This document shows positions 18,212 through 29,365 of a DNA stretch of 64,000 bases, one piece after another. The translations under genes and the position numbers were made by a program. Position 1 is the stretch's first letter; each line of letters opens with the position of its first letter. Source of the stretch: Marivivens donghaensis (GTDB lineage: Bacteria; Pseudomonadota; Alphaproteobacteria; Rhodobacterales; Rhodobacteraceae); assembly GCF_011806565.1 (NCBI RefSeq), contig NZ_JAATOP010000006.1:124001-188000 (forward strand), read 5' to 3'. A model generated the notes under the pieces. It made no database searches. It was not told the DNA's origin and worked only from the letters and a program-made list of their open reading frames with translations.

Positions 18212-18964
18212 ATGGCAAAGAAACCCGGAACCAAAAATACCAGTGGCCGCGGCCAGCGTGATCTCCACGTGAAGGTGAAAACCGCGCGGGGCCGGACCAC
18301 GTCGTCGACGAAGTGGCTGCAACGCCAGCTCAACGACCCCTATGTGAAGCGGGCCAAGGCCGAGGGCTATCGCGGACGCGCCGCGTTCAAGATCCTCGAG
18401 CTGGATGACAAATACCGCTTCCTCGTGCCGGGTGCGCGGGTGGTCGACCTTGGCTGTGCGCCGGGTGGGTGGTGTCAGGTCGCCGTGCAGCGCGTCAATG
18501 CGCTCGGCGACAAGAAGAACAAGCGTATCGGCACAGTTCTGGGGGTCGACCTGCAAGAGGTTGAACCGCTGGCGGGCGCCGAAATCCACCAGCTCGACTT
18601 CCTCAGCGAAGGTGCAGACGATAAGGTAAAGGAATGGCTCGGCGGTGACGCCGACGTGGTCATGTCCGACATGGCCGCCTCTGCTTCGGGTCACAAACAG
18701 ACCGACCACCTGCGGATCATCTCATTGTGCGAAGCCGCCGCCTATTTCGCATTCGACGTTCTGACGCCGGGCGGTACGTTCATCGCCAAGGTTCTGGCAG
18801 GCGGCGCCGAGGGCGAGTTGATGAAGGTTTTCAAGAACCAGTTCGACTCCGTCGCCAACATCAAACCGCCGTCGTCGCGGTCGGATAGTTCGGAGAAGTT
18901 CGTCGTCGCGCGGGGCTATCGCGGCAGACCATCGGACAACATCGAAGGCGACGAAGAAGAATAA
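18212..18964 (+). CDS. rlmE: 23S rRNA 2'-O-methyltransferase RlmE (FtsJ)
   Basis: Methylates U2552 of 23S rRNA late in 50S assembly. 250 residues. A basic N-terminal extension ([17 protein letters not shown]) precedes the Rossmann domain with SAM motif [10 protein letters not shown], the catalytic D in MSDMAA, and K in FIAKV. The ATG at 18212 gives the usual family N-terminus; a GTG one codon earlier (18209) has slightly better spacing to AGAGGAA at 18196-18202 and cannot be excluded. It is the last gene of the unit, followed by a strong terminator. Confidence 0.93.
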   Translation: MAKKPGTKNTSGRGQRDLHVKVKTARGRTTSSTKWLQRQLNDPYVKRAKAEGYRGRAAFKILELDDKYRFLVPGARVVDLGCAPGGWCQVAVQRVNALGDKKNKRIGTVLGVDLQEVEPLAGAEIHQLDFLSEGADDKVKEWLGGDADVVMSDMAASASGHKQTDHLRIISLCEAAAYFAFDVLTPGGTFIAKVLAGGAEGELMKVFKNQFDSVANIKPPSSRSDSSEKFVVARGYRGRPSDNIEGDEEE

Positions 18965-18967
18965 AAG

Positions 18968-19003
18968 AAAACCGGCACTCCCTTGGAAGTGCCGGTTTTT
19001 TCT
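18968..19003. terminator. Bidirectional terminator between rlmE and msrA
   Basis: ACCGGCACT (18971-18979) pairs with AGTGCCGGT (18988-18996) followed by TTTTTTCTTT; the A-rich left flank serves the minus strand. It ends at the msrA stop codon. Confidence 0.88.
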
Positions 19004-19498
19004 TTAGCCCGGAAGCTGCCAGTTCGGGCGCGGGAAGTGGCAGGTGTAGCCGTTCGGGAACCGCTCCAGATAGTCCTGATGCTCGGGTTCCGCCTCCCAG
19101 AAATCGCCGACGGGCTCCACTTCGGTGACGACCTTACCCGGCCAGATGCCGGAGTTATTCACGTCCTCAATCGTTTTCAGCGCCATCTCTTTCTGCGCCT
19201 CCGACTCGTAGTAGATCGCGGAGCGGTACGAGAGGCCGATGTCGTTGCCCTGACGGTTCTTCGTGGTCGGATCGTGGATCTGGAAGAAGAACTCCAGCAG
19301 CTTGCGATAGCTGATCTGGCTGTCGTCAAAGATGATCTCGATGCCCTCGGCGTGGGTGCCGTGGTTGCGGTAGGTCGCGTTCGGCACGTCGCCGCCCGTG
19401 TACCCCACGCGGGTCGAAATCACGCCGGGCATACGGCGGATGAGGTCCTGCATACCCCAGAAACAACCACCCGCGAGAACTGCGCGTTCTTCAGCCAT
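19004..19498 (-). CDS. msrA: Peptide methionine-S-sulfoxide reductase
   Basis: Reduces the S-epimer of methionine sulfoxide in oxidised proteins. 164 residues with catalytic motif GGCFWG (C12) and the conserved [20 protein letters not shown] and YRSAIYY stretches. No further cysteine suited to resolving is seen except C in GYTCHFP near the C-terminus, which may be the resolving residue. The start ATG overlaps the msrB stop by one base (TAATG), so the two reductases are translationally coupled. No signal peptide: cytoplasmic. Confidence 0.95.
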   Translation of the reverse strand: MAEERAVLAGGCFWGMQDLIRRMPGVISTRVGYTGGDVPNATYRNHGTHAEGIEIIFDDSQISYRKLLEFFFQIHDPTTKNRQGNDIGLSYRSAIYYESEAQKEMALKTIEDVNNSGIWPGKVVTEVEPVGDFWEAEPEHQDYLERFPNGYTCHFPRPNWQLPG

Positions 19499-19944
19499 TA
19501 GATGTCCTCCACTTGGTCGATGTACTGGCCGTAGCCTTCGCCTTCCATGTCCTCTTTGGCGACGAAGCGCAACGAGGCGGAGTTGATGCAGTAGCGCAGG
19601 CCGCCCATTTCGGGCGGGCCGTCATTGAAGACGTGACCGAGGTGGCTGTCGCCGTGCTTGGAGCGCACTTCGGTACGGATCATCCCGTGCGAGCTGTCGC
19701 TGAGTTCCACGACGTTCTCGGGCTCGATCGGTTTGACAAAGGACGGCCAGCCGCAGCCGGATTCGTATTTCGCGGCGCTGGCGAACAGCGGCTCGCCCGA
19801 GACGATGTCCACGTAGATGCCCGCGCGCTTGTTATCGAGGTATTTGCCCGTACCGGGCCGTTCGGTGCCCGCTTCCTGCGTCACATAGAACTGCTCGGGG
19901 TCGAGAGCGGCGATCGCATCGGGGTCTTTGAAATATTGAGCCAT
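19498..19944 (-). CDS. msrB: Peptide methionine-R-sulfoxide reductase
   Basis: Reduces the R-epimer of methionine sulfoxide. 148 residues. It has [25 protein letters not shown] and the catalytic cysteine in [11 protein letters not shown]. The two CxxC pairs that bind structural zinc in many MsrB proteins are absent, so this is a zinc-free form with the first cysteine a possible resolving residue. The ATG at 19944 starts [10 protein letters not shown] and has GGGTGG upstream; the longer frame to 19971 is less likely. First gene of the msrBA pair. Confidence 0.93.
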   Translation of the reverse strand: MAQYFKDPDAIAALDPEQFYVTQEAGTERPGTGKYLDNKRAGIYVDIVSGEPLFASAAKYESGCGWPSFVKPIEPENVVELSDSSHGMIRTEVRSKHGDSHLGHVFNDGPPEMGGLRYCINSASLRFVAKEDMEGEGYGQYIDQVEDI

Positions 19945-20096
19945 TGGTCCACCCATTTCTGTTTGGGTCAAATATGGGCACTTCGCGCAAAAAAGCGACT
20001 ATCCACCAGCAAACATCTGCGCGAGCGGTCTGTGCCTTGGCGCAGGGGAAAACGTGTTAGGGTGGCGGCAGTTGCGTTTCACGGTTGCGAGGTCCC

Positions 20097-20783
20097 ATGC
20101 TGCATACGTTCGCCGAACACATCTGGATCGCGGATGGCTCGGATGTCTCCACCGCTGGCTTCGTTTATCCGACGCGGATGGTGGTGGTGCGCTTGGCCGA
20201 CGGGACGCTGTGGCTCTGGTCGCCCGTGCGGATGACGGAGGATTTGCGCGCTGCGGTCGATGCGCTGGGGCAGGTGGCGCACCTCGTCGCGCCGAATAAC
20301 CTGCATCATATGTTTATGGCGGAGTGGGCGGCAGCGTATCCTGCAGCAACCGTCTCCGCCGCCGAGGGTGTAGCCAAGAAGCAGCCTGATCTGCGGATTG
20401 ACGTGACTTTGGGCAACTCGCCCATTCAGGTCTGGGGCGACGACATCGAACAGGTGGTCATCGAAGGCAATGCCATTACGCAGGAGGCGGTGTTCTTCCA
20501 CCGCCCGAGCGCCACGGCGATCTTTACCGACTTCCTCCAGCAGTTCGACGCAGAGCATTTTTCGGGCTGGCGCAAGTGGGTCGCGCGGTTCGATCTGATG
20601 ATCGGCGACGAACCCCACGTTCCCCGCAAATTCCGCCTCATGACCCGCGATAAAGAGAAAGCGCGCACCGCGGTCGCAAAGATTCTGGACTGGCCCACCC
20701 GGCGGGTCATCTGCGCTCACGGCGCACCGGTTCAGTCGGGCGGCGCGGCTTTGCTCAAGCGGGCATTCGACTGGCTGATGTAG
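20097..20783 (+). CDS. DUF4336 domain-containing protein
   Basis: 228 residues, cytoplasmic, of the DUF4336 family, a group related to the metallo-beta-lactamase fold whose activity is not established. It shows LHTFAEHIWIADGSDV, the LVAPNNLHHMFM stretch where beta-lactamase-fold proteins carry their first histidines, and a late CAHG motif (VICAHGAPVQSGG). The ATG at 20097 has GAGG a few bases upstream. It stands alone between the msr genes and the tRNA-Ser gene and reads toward the tRNA. Confidence 0.75.
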   Translation: MLHTFAEHIWIADGSDVSTAGFVYPTRMVVVRLADGTLWLWSPVRMTEDLRAAVDALGQVAHLVAPNNLHHMFMAEWAAAYPAATVSAAEGVAKKQPDLRIDVTLGNSPIQVWGDDIEQVVIEGNAITQEAVFFHRPSATAIFTDFLQQFDAEHFSGWRKWVARFDLMIGDEPHVPRKFRLMTRDKEKARTAVAKILDWPTRRVICAHGAPVQSGGAALLKRAFDWLM

Positions 20784-20847
20784 GGCGGCACAACGCACAC
20801 TTCCCGTGGCCTTGTTCAGGCTAAGTCGTTCAAAACTTGAAGGAAAG

Positions 20848-20937
20848 TGGCGGAGAGACAGGGATTCGAACCCTGGGTAGGCTTGCACCTACAACGGTTT
20901 TCGAGACCGCCCCGTTCGACCGCTCCGGCACCTCTCC
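20848..20937 (-). tRNA. tRNA-Ser (anticodon CGA)
   Basis: 90-nt class II tRNA on the minus strand. Acceptor stem GGAGAGG (20931-20937) pairs with TCTCTCC; anticodon loop CT-CGA-AA, reading UCG codons; long variable arm (GTAGGTGCAAGCCTAC region); T-loop GGTTCGAATCC; discriminator G followed by an encoded CCA (20848-20850). Confidence 0.96.
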
Positions 20938-21099
20938 GCGTCGGTGGTCGTTGTGTGGGGGCCGTATAAAAACAGTTTCAGAGAGGCACAAGAGGAAAAA
21001 TCGAAAAAATTGCGAAAGTCATTAACCTCTTTGTTCGCAAAGGGTTGGCTCTGCCTCGCGGGAGCCCTAGTTTTCATGGCAACTCAAGAGGGCTGACCC

Positions 21100-21909
21100 G
21101 TGTTCGAACGCTTAACGATTTCTTTTCTAACCCTGCTTTGCGCGGCTCCTGTCGCAGCTCAGGACCTCGCCGAACAGGTCTGGGACGCTGGCCGGATGGA
21201 CGAATTCGCCGCCGTCACCCGCATGGAAGACATCGCGAGCGCGCAAAACATCGCTGCGGCATGGCTTCCCTACGAGTCGGACTTCACCAACGTGGAGGCG
21301 CTCTACATCGCGCCGACGGTGCGCGATGCGATTCACGCGGCCTTCATCGCCGCTCTGGACGAGGACCACGCCGAAGAGATCCTCGCATTCCTCCGCTCCG
21401 AACCCGGACAGGCGATGACGGCGCACGAACTGGAAGGTCGCAAGGAATTCTACGACGACTCGGCGCTCGAAGAGGGCAGGGCGATGCTCACCGCGATGGT
21501 GTTCACCGAGCCCGAGAAATACGAACTACTGTCGGACTATATCGAGGTGAACGACCTGATCGAGCAGAACCTCGTGATCGGGCTGAATTTCGAGATGGCG
21601 CTGAACGCGGGCGCGAGCGAGGTGCTACCGCCCGAGCTTCAGACCGATCCGTCGCTGCTCGCGTCGCAACTCCAGAGCGAAGCGGAATGGATGCGCGCCG
21701 ACATCACCGACTGGCTGGAGAGCTATCTGGCGTACTCCTATGGCGACGTGCCCGAAGACCAGTTCCGCGAGATTTTCGAATTCAGCGTGACGGAGGCGGG
21801 GCAGGCCTATAACACGGCCCTGTTCGACGCCTACGCCGCCTATAGCGAGGTCGCGGCGCGGAGGCTGGGTAAGACGTTGATGGAAATGACAATGGCGACC
21901 CAACTATAA
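21100..21909 (+). CDS. Secreted DUF2059-like protein
   Basis: 269 residues starting at GTG with AGAGGG upstream. A Sec signal peptide (LTISFLTLLCAAPVAAQ, cleavage expected after the final AA before Q) directs it to the periplasm. The mature part is acidic and almost entirely helical, with stretches such as RDAIHAAFIAALDEDHAEEILAF and SEPGQAMTAHELEG that resemble DUF2059 proteins. No enzymatic motif and no cysteine is seen in the mature chain. The function is unknown. The next gene, rplU, has its own promoter region. Confidence 0.65.
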   Translation: MFERLTISFLTLLCAAPVAAQDLAEQVWDAGRMDEFAAVTRMEDIASAQNIAAAWLPYESDFTNVEALYIAPTVRDAIHAAFIAALDEDHAEEILAFLRSEPGQAMTAHELEGRKEFYDDSALEEGRAMLTAMVFTEPEKYELLSDYIEVNDLIEQNLVIGLNFEMALNAGASEVLPPELQTDPSLLASQLQSEAEWMRADITDWLESYLAYSYGDVPEDQFREIFEFSVTEAGQAYNTALFDAYAAYSEVAARRLGKTLMEMTMATQL

Positions 21910-21910
21910 C

Positions 21911-21936
21911 TTGACTCCGAGTCGTTACTCTAGAAT
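21911..21936 (+). promoter_or_regulatory. Possible promoter of rplU-rpmA
   Basis: TTGACT (21911-21916) and TAGAAT (21931-21936) are close to sigma70 hexamers, but the spacing of 14 bp is too short for a standard promoter. The leader that follows is about 130 nt and contains imperfect inverted repeats. Confidence 0.3.
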
Positions 21937-22071
21937 AAGCGGCACTCTCTAGGGGCGAGTCTGTCCCGGAGAATGATTCATTACAGCCCATACAAGGGCG
22001 CGCTGTTAACGGGTGGCTTTGCCAGTAACGCCTACGGGGACCCTACGACGCGGTTCATGAAGGATAAGACT

Positions 22072-22428
22072 ATGTTTGCGGTTCTGAAAACCGGCGGCAA
22101 GCAGTACAAGGTCGCCAAGGGCGACGTTCTGCGCGTCGAAAAGCTGGCTGCTGAAGCTGGCGAAGAAATCCAGTTCAACGATGTTCTGATGGTTGGTTCG
22201 ACCATCGGCGCTCCGTTGGTTGAAGGCGCTGGCGTCAAAGCCGAAGTCATCGACCAGATCAAGGGCGAGAAGGTCATCACCTTCCACAAGCGTCGTCGTA
22301 AGCACGGTTCGAAGCGTACCCGCGGCCACCGTCAGCAACTGACTCTGGTTCGCATCACCGAGATCCTCGAAAAGGGTGCTGACAAGTCGGGCGTTAAGAC
22401 CGCTGTCGGTTCCAACACCAAGGCTTAA
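22072..22428 (+). CDS. rplU: 50S ribosomal protein L21
   Basis: 118 residues. It starts [14 protein letters not shown], and [16 protein letters not shown] carries the typical 23S rRNA-binding basic patch. The C-terminal tail of about 17 residues after TEILEKG exceeds the 103-residue E. coli protein, as in other Rhodobacteraceae. The ATG at 22072 has AAGGA at 22060-22064; the frame is open further upstream but without similarity. Followed by rpmA after 12 bp. Confidence 0.97.
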   Translation: MFAVLKTGGKQYKVAKGDVLRVEKLAAEAGEEIQFNDVLMVGSTIGAPLVEGAGVKAEVIDQIKGEKVITFHKRRRKHGSKRTRGHRQQLTLVRITEILEKGADKSGVKTAVGSNTKA

Positions 22429-22440
22429 GGAGAACTATCA

Positions 22441-22710
22441 ATGGCACACAAAAAAGCAGGCGGTAGCTCCCGTAACGGTCGCGACTCCGCAGGTCGTCGC
22501 CTTGGCGTTAAGAAATTCGGTGGCCAAGTCGTTATTCCGGGCAACATCATCGTGCGTCAGCGCGGTACCAAGATGTATCCGGGTGCAGGCGTAGGCATGG
22601 GCAAGGATCACACCCTGTTCGCCGTCGCCGAGGGCAACGTCAAGTTCTACACCGGCCTCAAAGGCCGTACTTTCGTCTCCGTGCTTCCGGTAGCGGAGGC
22701 CGCCGAGTAA
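22441..22710 (+). CDS. rpmA: 50S ribosomal protein L27
   Basis: 89 residues with the canonical opening [16 protein letters not shown] and GVKKFGG; the N-terminus reaches the peptidyl transferase centre in the ribosome. No N-terminal pre-sequence of the Firmicutes type is present. AAGGAG lies upstream of the ATG. Transcribed with rplU and followed by a terminator at 22739-22772. Confidence 0.97.
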   Translation: MAHKKAGGSSRNGRDSAGRRLGVKKFGGQVVIPGNIIVRQRGTKMYPGAGVGMGKDHTLFAVAEGNVKFYTGLKGRTFVSVLPVAEAAE

Positions 22711-22738
22711 GCCGAGACCTGACCGAAAAGTCACAAAG

Positions 22739-22772
22739 GGGGATCGGCGCAAGCCGGTCCCCTTCTTGTTTT
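22739..22772 (+). terminator. Terminator after rpmA
   Basis: Ten-base-pair stem GGGGATCGGC / GCCGGTCCCC closed by a GCAA tetraloop, then TTCTTGTTTT. Confidence 0.85.
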
Positions 22773-22863
22773 CCGGCAGAGGCAAAATTTTGTAACGAAT
22801 ATCTGGTGAAAGACGGGAAGGGGGAACCCGGTTTTCATGTTCTGGTTCGAGGAGGACCATTAA

Positions 22864-23403
22864 ATGTTGGATAAAATGACTGGGCAGCCAACGATCACCG
22901 CAGATCGCTTCGTCCTTCGTCCGCTCCGCAAATCGGACACGGGTCCGATCGGCATGTATGCGGCCGACGAACGTATCGCGCGCGGCACCCGTTCTATCCC
23001 GCATCCACTGCCACCCGGCACGACCGACGCGTTTATCGCGCGTGCCCAAGACCCCGACCGCACCGAAGATGTCTGGGCGATCGACGGCACCAATGCCAAC
23101 CTCTCCGAAGTGGTCGGTATCGCGAGCCTCGAACGTATGGACCGCAACCAGAGCGAAGTTTTCTTCTGGGTTGCGCCGCACTTCTGGGGCACCGGTGTCG
23201 CATCCGAAGCCGTTCAGGCCCTGATCGACGCCAACCCGCATAACGCGGACACCCTCTTTGCCGAGGTGTTTCAGGACAGCCCGGGTTCCGCCCGTGTCCT
23301 CACCAACTGCGGTTTCGTCTATCTGGGCGACGCCGAGGCATATTCGGTTGCCCGCAAAAGTACCGTCCCCACGTGGACGTATACGCTGAAATTAAAACGA
23401 TAA
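22864..23403 (+). CDS. GNAT-family N-acetyltransferase (RimJ/RimL-like)
   Basis: 179 residues. It opens with the RimJ/L-type sequence ITADRFVLRPLRKSDTGPI and has the acetyl-CoA region FFWVAPHFWGTGVASEAVQAL, and a late NCGFVYLGDAE motif typical of the fold. GGAGG at 22851-22855 supports the ATG at 22864. It sits between rpmA and obgE, a position conserved in Rhodobacteraceae, so a ribosomal or translation-factor substrate is an attractive guess but not shown by the sequence. Confidence 0.82.
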   Translation: MLDKMTGQPTITADRFVLRPLRKSDTGPIGMYAADERIARGTRSIPHPLPPGTTDAFIARAQDPDRTEDVWAIDGTNANLSEVVGIASLERMDRNQSEVFFWVAPHFWGTGVASEAVQALIDANPHNADTLFAEVFQDSPGSARVLTNCGFVYLGDAEAYSVARKSTVPTWTYTLKLKR

Positions 23404-23432
23404 GAGGGTCGGCTTTCGGGCAATCCTCTTGA

Positions 23433-25618
<2,186 letters not shown>

Positions 25619-25635
25619 GGTTTGAGGAGGTTTTT

Positions 25636-26892
25636 ATGACCGAGATTGAAAACATTGCAGAGCTGATGAAAGACATCGGCGTTCGTGCGCGCGCTGCGTC
25701 GGCTGAACTGGCCTACGCCTCGGCCGAGCGTAAGCACGCCGCGCTGGTTGCCGCTGCCGATGCGGTCTGGAACAGCCGCGCCGCCATCATCGAAGCTAAT
25801 GGTCAGGACATGGAGTTTGGCCGCAACAAGGGCCTCACGGCTGCGATGATGGACCGCTTGAAGCTCGACGAAGGCCGTATTCAGGGCATCGTCGACGGCC
25901 TCCGCGCGATTGCGGAACAAGCCGATCCCGTGGGTGCCGTGCTGGCCGAATGGGACCGCCCGACGGGTCTGCACATCCAGCGCGTCCGCACGCCGCTTGG
26001 CGTGATCGGTGTGATCTATGAAAGCCGCCCGAACGTGACCGCCGACGCGGGTGCGCTGTGCCTCAAGGCCGGCAATGCCGTCATTCTGCGCGGCGGGTCC
26101 GAGAGCTTCCATTCGAGCAAAGCGATCCACGCCGCGCTGGTCGAGGGTCTGAAGGCAGCGAACCTGCCCGAGGACGCGATCCAGCTCGTCCCGACCCGCG
26201 ACCGCGCGGCTGTGTCGGAAATGCTGACCGCGACGGACTACATCGACGTTATCGTGCCGCGTGGTGGCAAGGGTCTCGTTGGTCTCGTTCAGCGCGAAGC
26301 CCGCGTGCCTGTTTTCGCGCACCTCGAAGGCATCGTGCACGTCTACATCGACGAATCTGCCGACCGCGAGAAGGCGCTGGCCGTTGTAAAAAACGCCAAA
26401 ACCCGCCGCACCGGCATCTGCGGTTCCGTCGAGTGTCTGCTGATACACCGCGATGTTGCGGATAGCCTCGGCGTTGAACTGGTCGATATGCTGATGGAGG
26501 CTGGCGTTACCGTCCACGCGGGCGAAGGCATCAACGGCACCGTCGCCGCGACTTCGGACGACTGGGGGCGCGAATACCTCGACATGGATATCGCCGCGAA
26601 GATCGTAGACGACGTGGACGGCGCGATTGCACATATCCGCAAGTTCGGCTCGAACCACACCGATTGCGTGATTGCCGAGGACGCGGACGTTGTTGCCCGT
26701 TTCTTCCAGCGCCTCGACAGCGCGATCCTGATGCACAACACCTCCACCCAGTTTGCGGATGGCGGAGAGTTCGGCATGGGTGCGGAGATCGGCATCGCGA
26801 CGGGCAAGATGCACGCGCGCGGTCCGGTTGGTGCAGAGCAGCTGACGAGCTTCAAATACCTCGTGACGTCAAACGGCTCGCTTCGCGCTTAA
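25636..26892 (+). CDS. proA: Gamma-glutamyl phosphate reductase
   Basis: Reduces glutamyl 5-phosphate to the semialdehyde in proline synthesis. 418 residues, the normal length. It shows the aldehyde-dehydrogenase-like fold with [34 protein letters not shown] and the catalytic cysteine in [20 protein letters not shown] precedes the ATG. The last 4 bp overlap the convergent chpT stop. Confidence 0.97.
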   Translation: MTEIENIAELMKDIGVRARAASAELAYASAERKHAALVAAADAVWNSRAAIIEANGQDMEFGRNKGLTAAMMDRLKLDEGRIQGIVDGLRAIAEQADPVGAVLAEWDRPTGLHIQRVRTPLGVIGVIYESRPNVTADAGALCLKAGNAVILRGGSESFHSSKAIHAALVEGLKAANLPEDAIQLVPTRDRAAVSEMLTATDYIDVIVPRGGKGLVGLVQREARVPVFAHLEGIVHVYIDESADREKALAVVKNAKTRRTGICGSVECLLIHRDVADSLGVELVDMLMEAGVTVHAGEGINGTVAATSDDWGREYLDMDIAAKIVDDVDGAIAHIRKFGSNHTDCVIAEDADVVARFFQRLDSAILMHNTSTQFADGGEFGMGAEIGIATGKMHARGPVGAEQLTSFKYLVTSNGSLRA

Positions 26893-27470
26893 AGCGCGAG
26901 GTCGAGCGATCCGTCGGCGACGCTGAGGGCAGGGATCATGCCCGCCTCGCTCGCCGCCCACGGCAGAACGGCAAACTGAACATGAGCGGCGGCCAGATCG
27001 GCTGCCGCTTTGTTTTGGGCGGCGTCCCAATGGTGCTGCACGATGTTCAGCTTGCGTCCCGCCGCAAAGATGCCCGACCCGCGGATCGTGATCTCTCCAC
27101 CCAGTGGCAGTGCGGTTTCCACGCACATGATCGCCAGAAACAGTGCGCGGAGTTGCACGCGGTTCAGGTCGCCATCGACCTGCCAGTCATAGCTGATCCG
27201 GCTGTTTTTGCTCATCACATCGAGGATCGCCACAACCTCGGAGTGATTGACCAGTTGATCCGCAGAGGCAGCGCCGAAGGCAATCCGCAGGAATTTGATT
27301 TTCGCGTTCGCGCTGGTCACACTGTCCGCAATCAGCGCCATTTCGGGCGTTTCGGGCAGTCCGGCCAAACTTAGCAGTTCGACGCCATTGCCGATCGCGC
27401 TAAGTGGTCCGATAAGATCGTGACAAATCCGCGACCCGATGAGGGCCGCAATATCGGGAGTATGCTTCAT
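26889..27470 (-). CDS. chpT: Histidine phosphotransferase ChpT
   Basis: Carries phosphate from CckA to CtrA and CpdR. 193 residues from the ATG at 27470. It has [17 protein letters not shown] with phospho-acceptor H17, a helical hairpin dimerisation domain (about 1-75), then a degenerate ATPase-like domain ([21 protein letters not shown]) lacking ATP-binding boxes, the ChpT architecture. The frame extends 69 codons upstream, but that part overlaps DUF3553 on the other strand and is not homologous. It is divergent from the DUF3553 gene and about 21 kb from cckA. ctrA itself is not in this window. Confidence 0.9.
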   Translation of the reverse strand: MKHTPDIAALIGSRICHDLIGPLSAIGNGVELLSLAGLPETPEMALIADSVTSANAKIKFLRIAFGAASADQLVNHSEVVAILDVMSKNSRISYDWQVDGDLNRVQLRALFLAIMCVETALPLGGEITIRGSGIFAAGRKLNIVQHHWDAAQNKAAADLAAAHVQFAVLPWAASEAGMIPALSVADGSLDLAL

Positions 27471-27494
27471 GTGTGCTCTCCCAAGGAAAAGACT

Positions 27495-27680
27495 ATGGAT
27501 ATCAATTCGATACTGGAACCCGGAATGCTCGTGCGCCACCCCGAAGAGCCCGAATGGGGAATCGGGCAGGTGCAGTCCAACATCGGTGGCCGCATCACCG
27601 TGAATTTCCGCGAGCAGGGCAAAGTCGTGATTGATGGCACCCGTGTCATCCTCTCCATTGTTCCGTACGAAAATCATTGA
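27495..27680 (+). CDS. DUF3553 domain-containing small protein
   Basis: 61 residues. EPGMLVRHPEEPEWGIGQVQS and FREQGKVVIDG match the DUF3553 fold, which resembles the CarD/UvrD-associated Tudor-like domain, and RPEW(G)xG contexts are shared with those domains; the quoted runs are partial. AAGGA precedes the ATG at 27495. It is divergent from chpT with only 24 bp between the start codons, an arrangement I associate with Rhodobacteraceae. Its function is unknown. Confidence 0.8.
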   Translation: MDINSILEPGMLVRHPEEPEWGIGQVQSNIGGRITVNFREQGKVVIDGTRVILSIVPYENH

Positions 27681-27782
27681 CGGAAAAAGGTTAATTATAC
27701 GTCAACGCAGCGTGATTGCTTGCCATGCGGGGGCGAAAAGGCCTAGAACCCCCCGCACCACGACCTAACCGCAACAGGGCCT

Positions 27783-28541
27783 ATGTCTGCAACCCCAGAT
27801 AGTCTGATCGTCAGGCTCGCATCTACCCCCGATGAGGTCCGCGCGGCCCAGCGTCTGCGCTATCGGGTGTTTGTCGAGGAACTGGGTGGCGACGGTCCGT
27901 TGGTGGATCATGACGCAAAAATCGAGGCCGATGCCTTCGATCCGTTTTTCCAGCATCTCCTGCTGATCGACACGGCCAAGGACGAGGTCGTCGGTGTTTA
28001 CCGTCTGTTGACCTGCGAGGCGGCAAAGGCCGCTGGCGGGTTCTATTCAGAAAGCGAATTCGACCTCACCGCACTGAAAGCTTCGGGCCGTAAGCTGTTG
28101 GAATTAGGGCGTTCCTGCCTCGCGCCTAAATATCGCGGCGGCACGGGGATGTTCCACCTCTGGACCGCGTTGGCGGAGTTCGTGGCGCAGAACGAGATCG
28201 ACATTCTCTTCGGTGTGGCGTCGTTCCACGGCACCGATATCGACCAGCTTGCGCCGTCGCTGTCGCTGCTTCATGCGCGTCATTTGGCGCCTGTCGAGAT
28301 CAGCGCCACCGCGAAACCTTACCAGCCCATGAACCTGCTGGATGTAGCCGGGATCGACCGCGTGGCGGCGATGAAACAGGTGCCTGCGCTTATCAAAGGC
28401 TACCTCAAGATCGGTGGATTTGTCGGAGATGGTGCTTATATCGACCATCAATTCAATACGACGGACGTGTGCCTGATCCTCGATACAGAGCGGCTCAATC
28501 CGGCGCAGGCCGCGCTTTACCGGAAGGACCGTAACGCTTGA
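27783..28541 (+). CDS. olsB: Ornithine N-acyltransferase OlsB
   Basis: Transfers a 3-hydroxyacyl group from ACP to ornithine, the first step of ornithine lipid synthesis. 252 residues of the GNAT-like OlsB family: QRLRYRVFVEELG, DHDAKIEADAFDPF, LLELGRSCLAPKYRGG and GVASFHGTD are diagnostic. Ornithine lipids are phosphorus-free membrane lipids useful under phosphate limitation. The stop overlaps the TTG start of olsA, and the pair forms a two-gene operon. A one-mismatch CtrA-like site (27691-27706) lies 77 bp upstream. Confidence 0.9.
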   Translation: MSATPDSLIVRLASTPDEVRAAQRLRYRVFVEELGGDGPLVDHDAKIEADAFDPFFQHLLLIDTAKDEVVGVYRLLTCEAAKAAGGFYSESEFDLTALKASGRKLLELGRSCLAPKYRGGTGMFHLWTALAEFVAQNEIDILFGVASFHGTDIDQLAPSLSLLHARHLAPVEISATAKPYQPMNLLDVAGIDRVAAMKQVPALIKGYLKIGGFVGDGAYIDHQFNTTDVCLILDTERLNPAQAALYRKDRNA

Positions 28542-29365
28542 GTTGGAATCCCGACATGGAGGGACCGCACCACAAGGTCGGTTTGGCTGGTTGGGTGCGC
28601 TTTATTCTCAAAGCTCTGCCTCTGGCCATTCTGGTCTTCGGCTGTCTGGCGCTGCTGCTTCTGGTGCGTCTCATCGAGCGTCCGATCTACGGCCAGCGCC
28701 GCCCGGTCACGCCGTACATCACGCAGTTTGTCTGCCGCAATGCGTTGCGGATCATCGGGCTGAAGTTCAGCGTCGAGGGAAAGCCGCTCAACGGCGCTGG
28801 AGCTGTGGTTGCTAACCACTCGTCGTGGCTCGATATTTTCGTACTGAATGCCAGCAAGCGCATCTACTTCGTGTCCAAGGCGGAAGTCGCGAACTGGCCC
28901 GGTATCGGCTGGCTCGCCCGCGCCACTGGCACCGTGTTCATCAAGCGCGATCCGCGCGAGGCGGAGGCGCAGGTGAAGATGTTCCGCGAGCGCCTGTCAC
29001 TCGGCCACCGCCTGCTTTTCTTCCCCGAAGGCACCTCGACCGACGGTCGGCGCGTGTTGCCGTTCAAGCCCACGCTGTTCGCGGCATTCCTGACGCCTGA
29101 ACTGAAAGAAAACCTGAATATCCAGCCCGTGTCGGTGGTCTATCGCCATGCGGAGGGCGCGGACGTGCGTCAGTATGGCTGGTGGGGCGACATGGATTTC
29201 GGAACCCACCTTGTCCAGACGCTCTCGGCGGCGAAACAGGGGTCGGTCACGGTCGTCTATCACGAACCGATCCGTGTGGCGGATTACGACAATCGCAAAC
29301 TGCTGGCCCGCGATGCGGAAGCCGCAGTGCGCGGCTCCCTGATCGAAGCGGGCGTTCTGGATTAG
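28538..29365 (+). CDS. olsA: Lyso-ornithine lipid O-acyltransferase OlsA
   Basis: Adds the second acyl chain to lyso-ornithine lipid; PlsC-family membrane enzyme. 275 residues with a hydrophobic segment (about 22-45), the catalytic NHSSWLD (HX4D) and FPEGTST motifs. The start is a TTG at 28538 overlapping the olsB stop, with GGAAGGACC upstream; an ATG at 28556 is the alternative. The 3' end overlaps the convergent ThiE-like gene by 3 bp. Immediate coupling to olsB supports OlsA rather than a general 1-acylglycerol-phosphate acyltransferase. Confidence 0.88.
   Translation: MSWNPDMEGPHHKVGLAGWVRFILKALPLAILVFGCLALLLLVRLIERPIYGQRRPVTPYITQFVCRNALRIIGLKFSVEGKPLNGAGAVVANHSSWLDIFVLNASKRIYFVSKAEVANWPGIGWLARATGTVFIKRDPREAEAQVKMFRERLSLGHRLLFFPEGTSTDGRRVLPFKPTLFAAFLTPELKENLNIQPVSVVYRHAEGADVRQYGWWGDMDFGTHLVQTLSAAKQGSVTVVYHEPIRVADYDNRKLLARDAEAAVRGSLIEAGVLD

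Noticed and set aside
21937..22071. Structured autoregulatory leader of rplU
   Set aside because: Only imperfect short inverted repeats are visible; no known L21 leader motif could be matched by eye.
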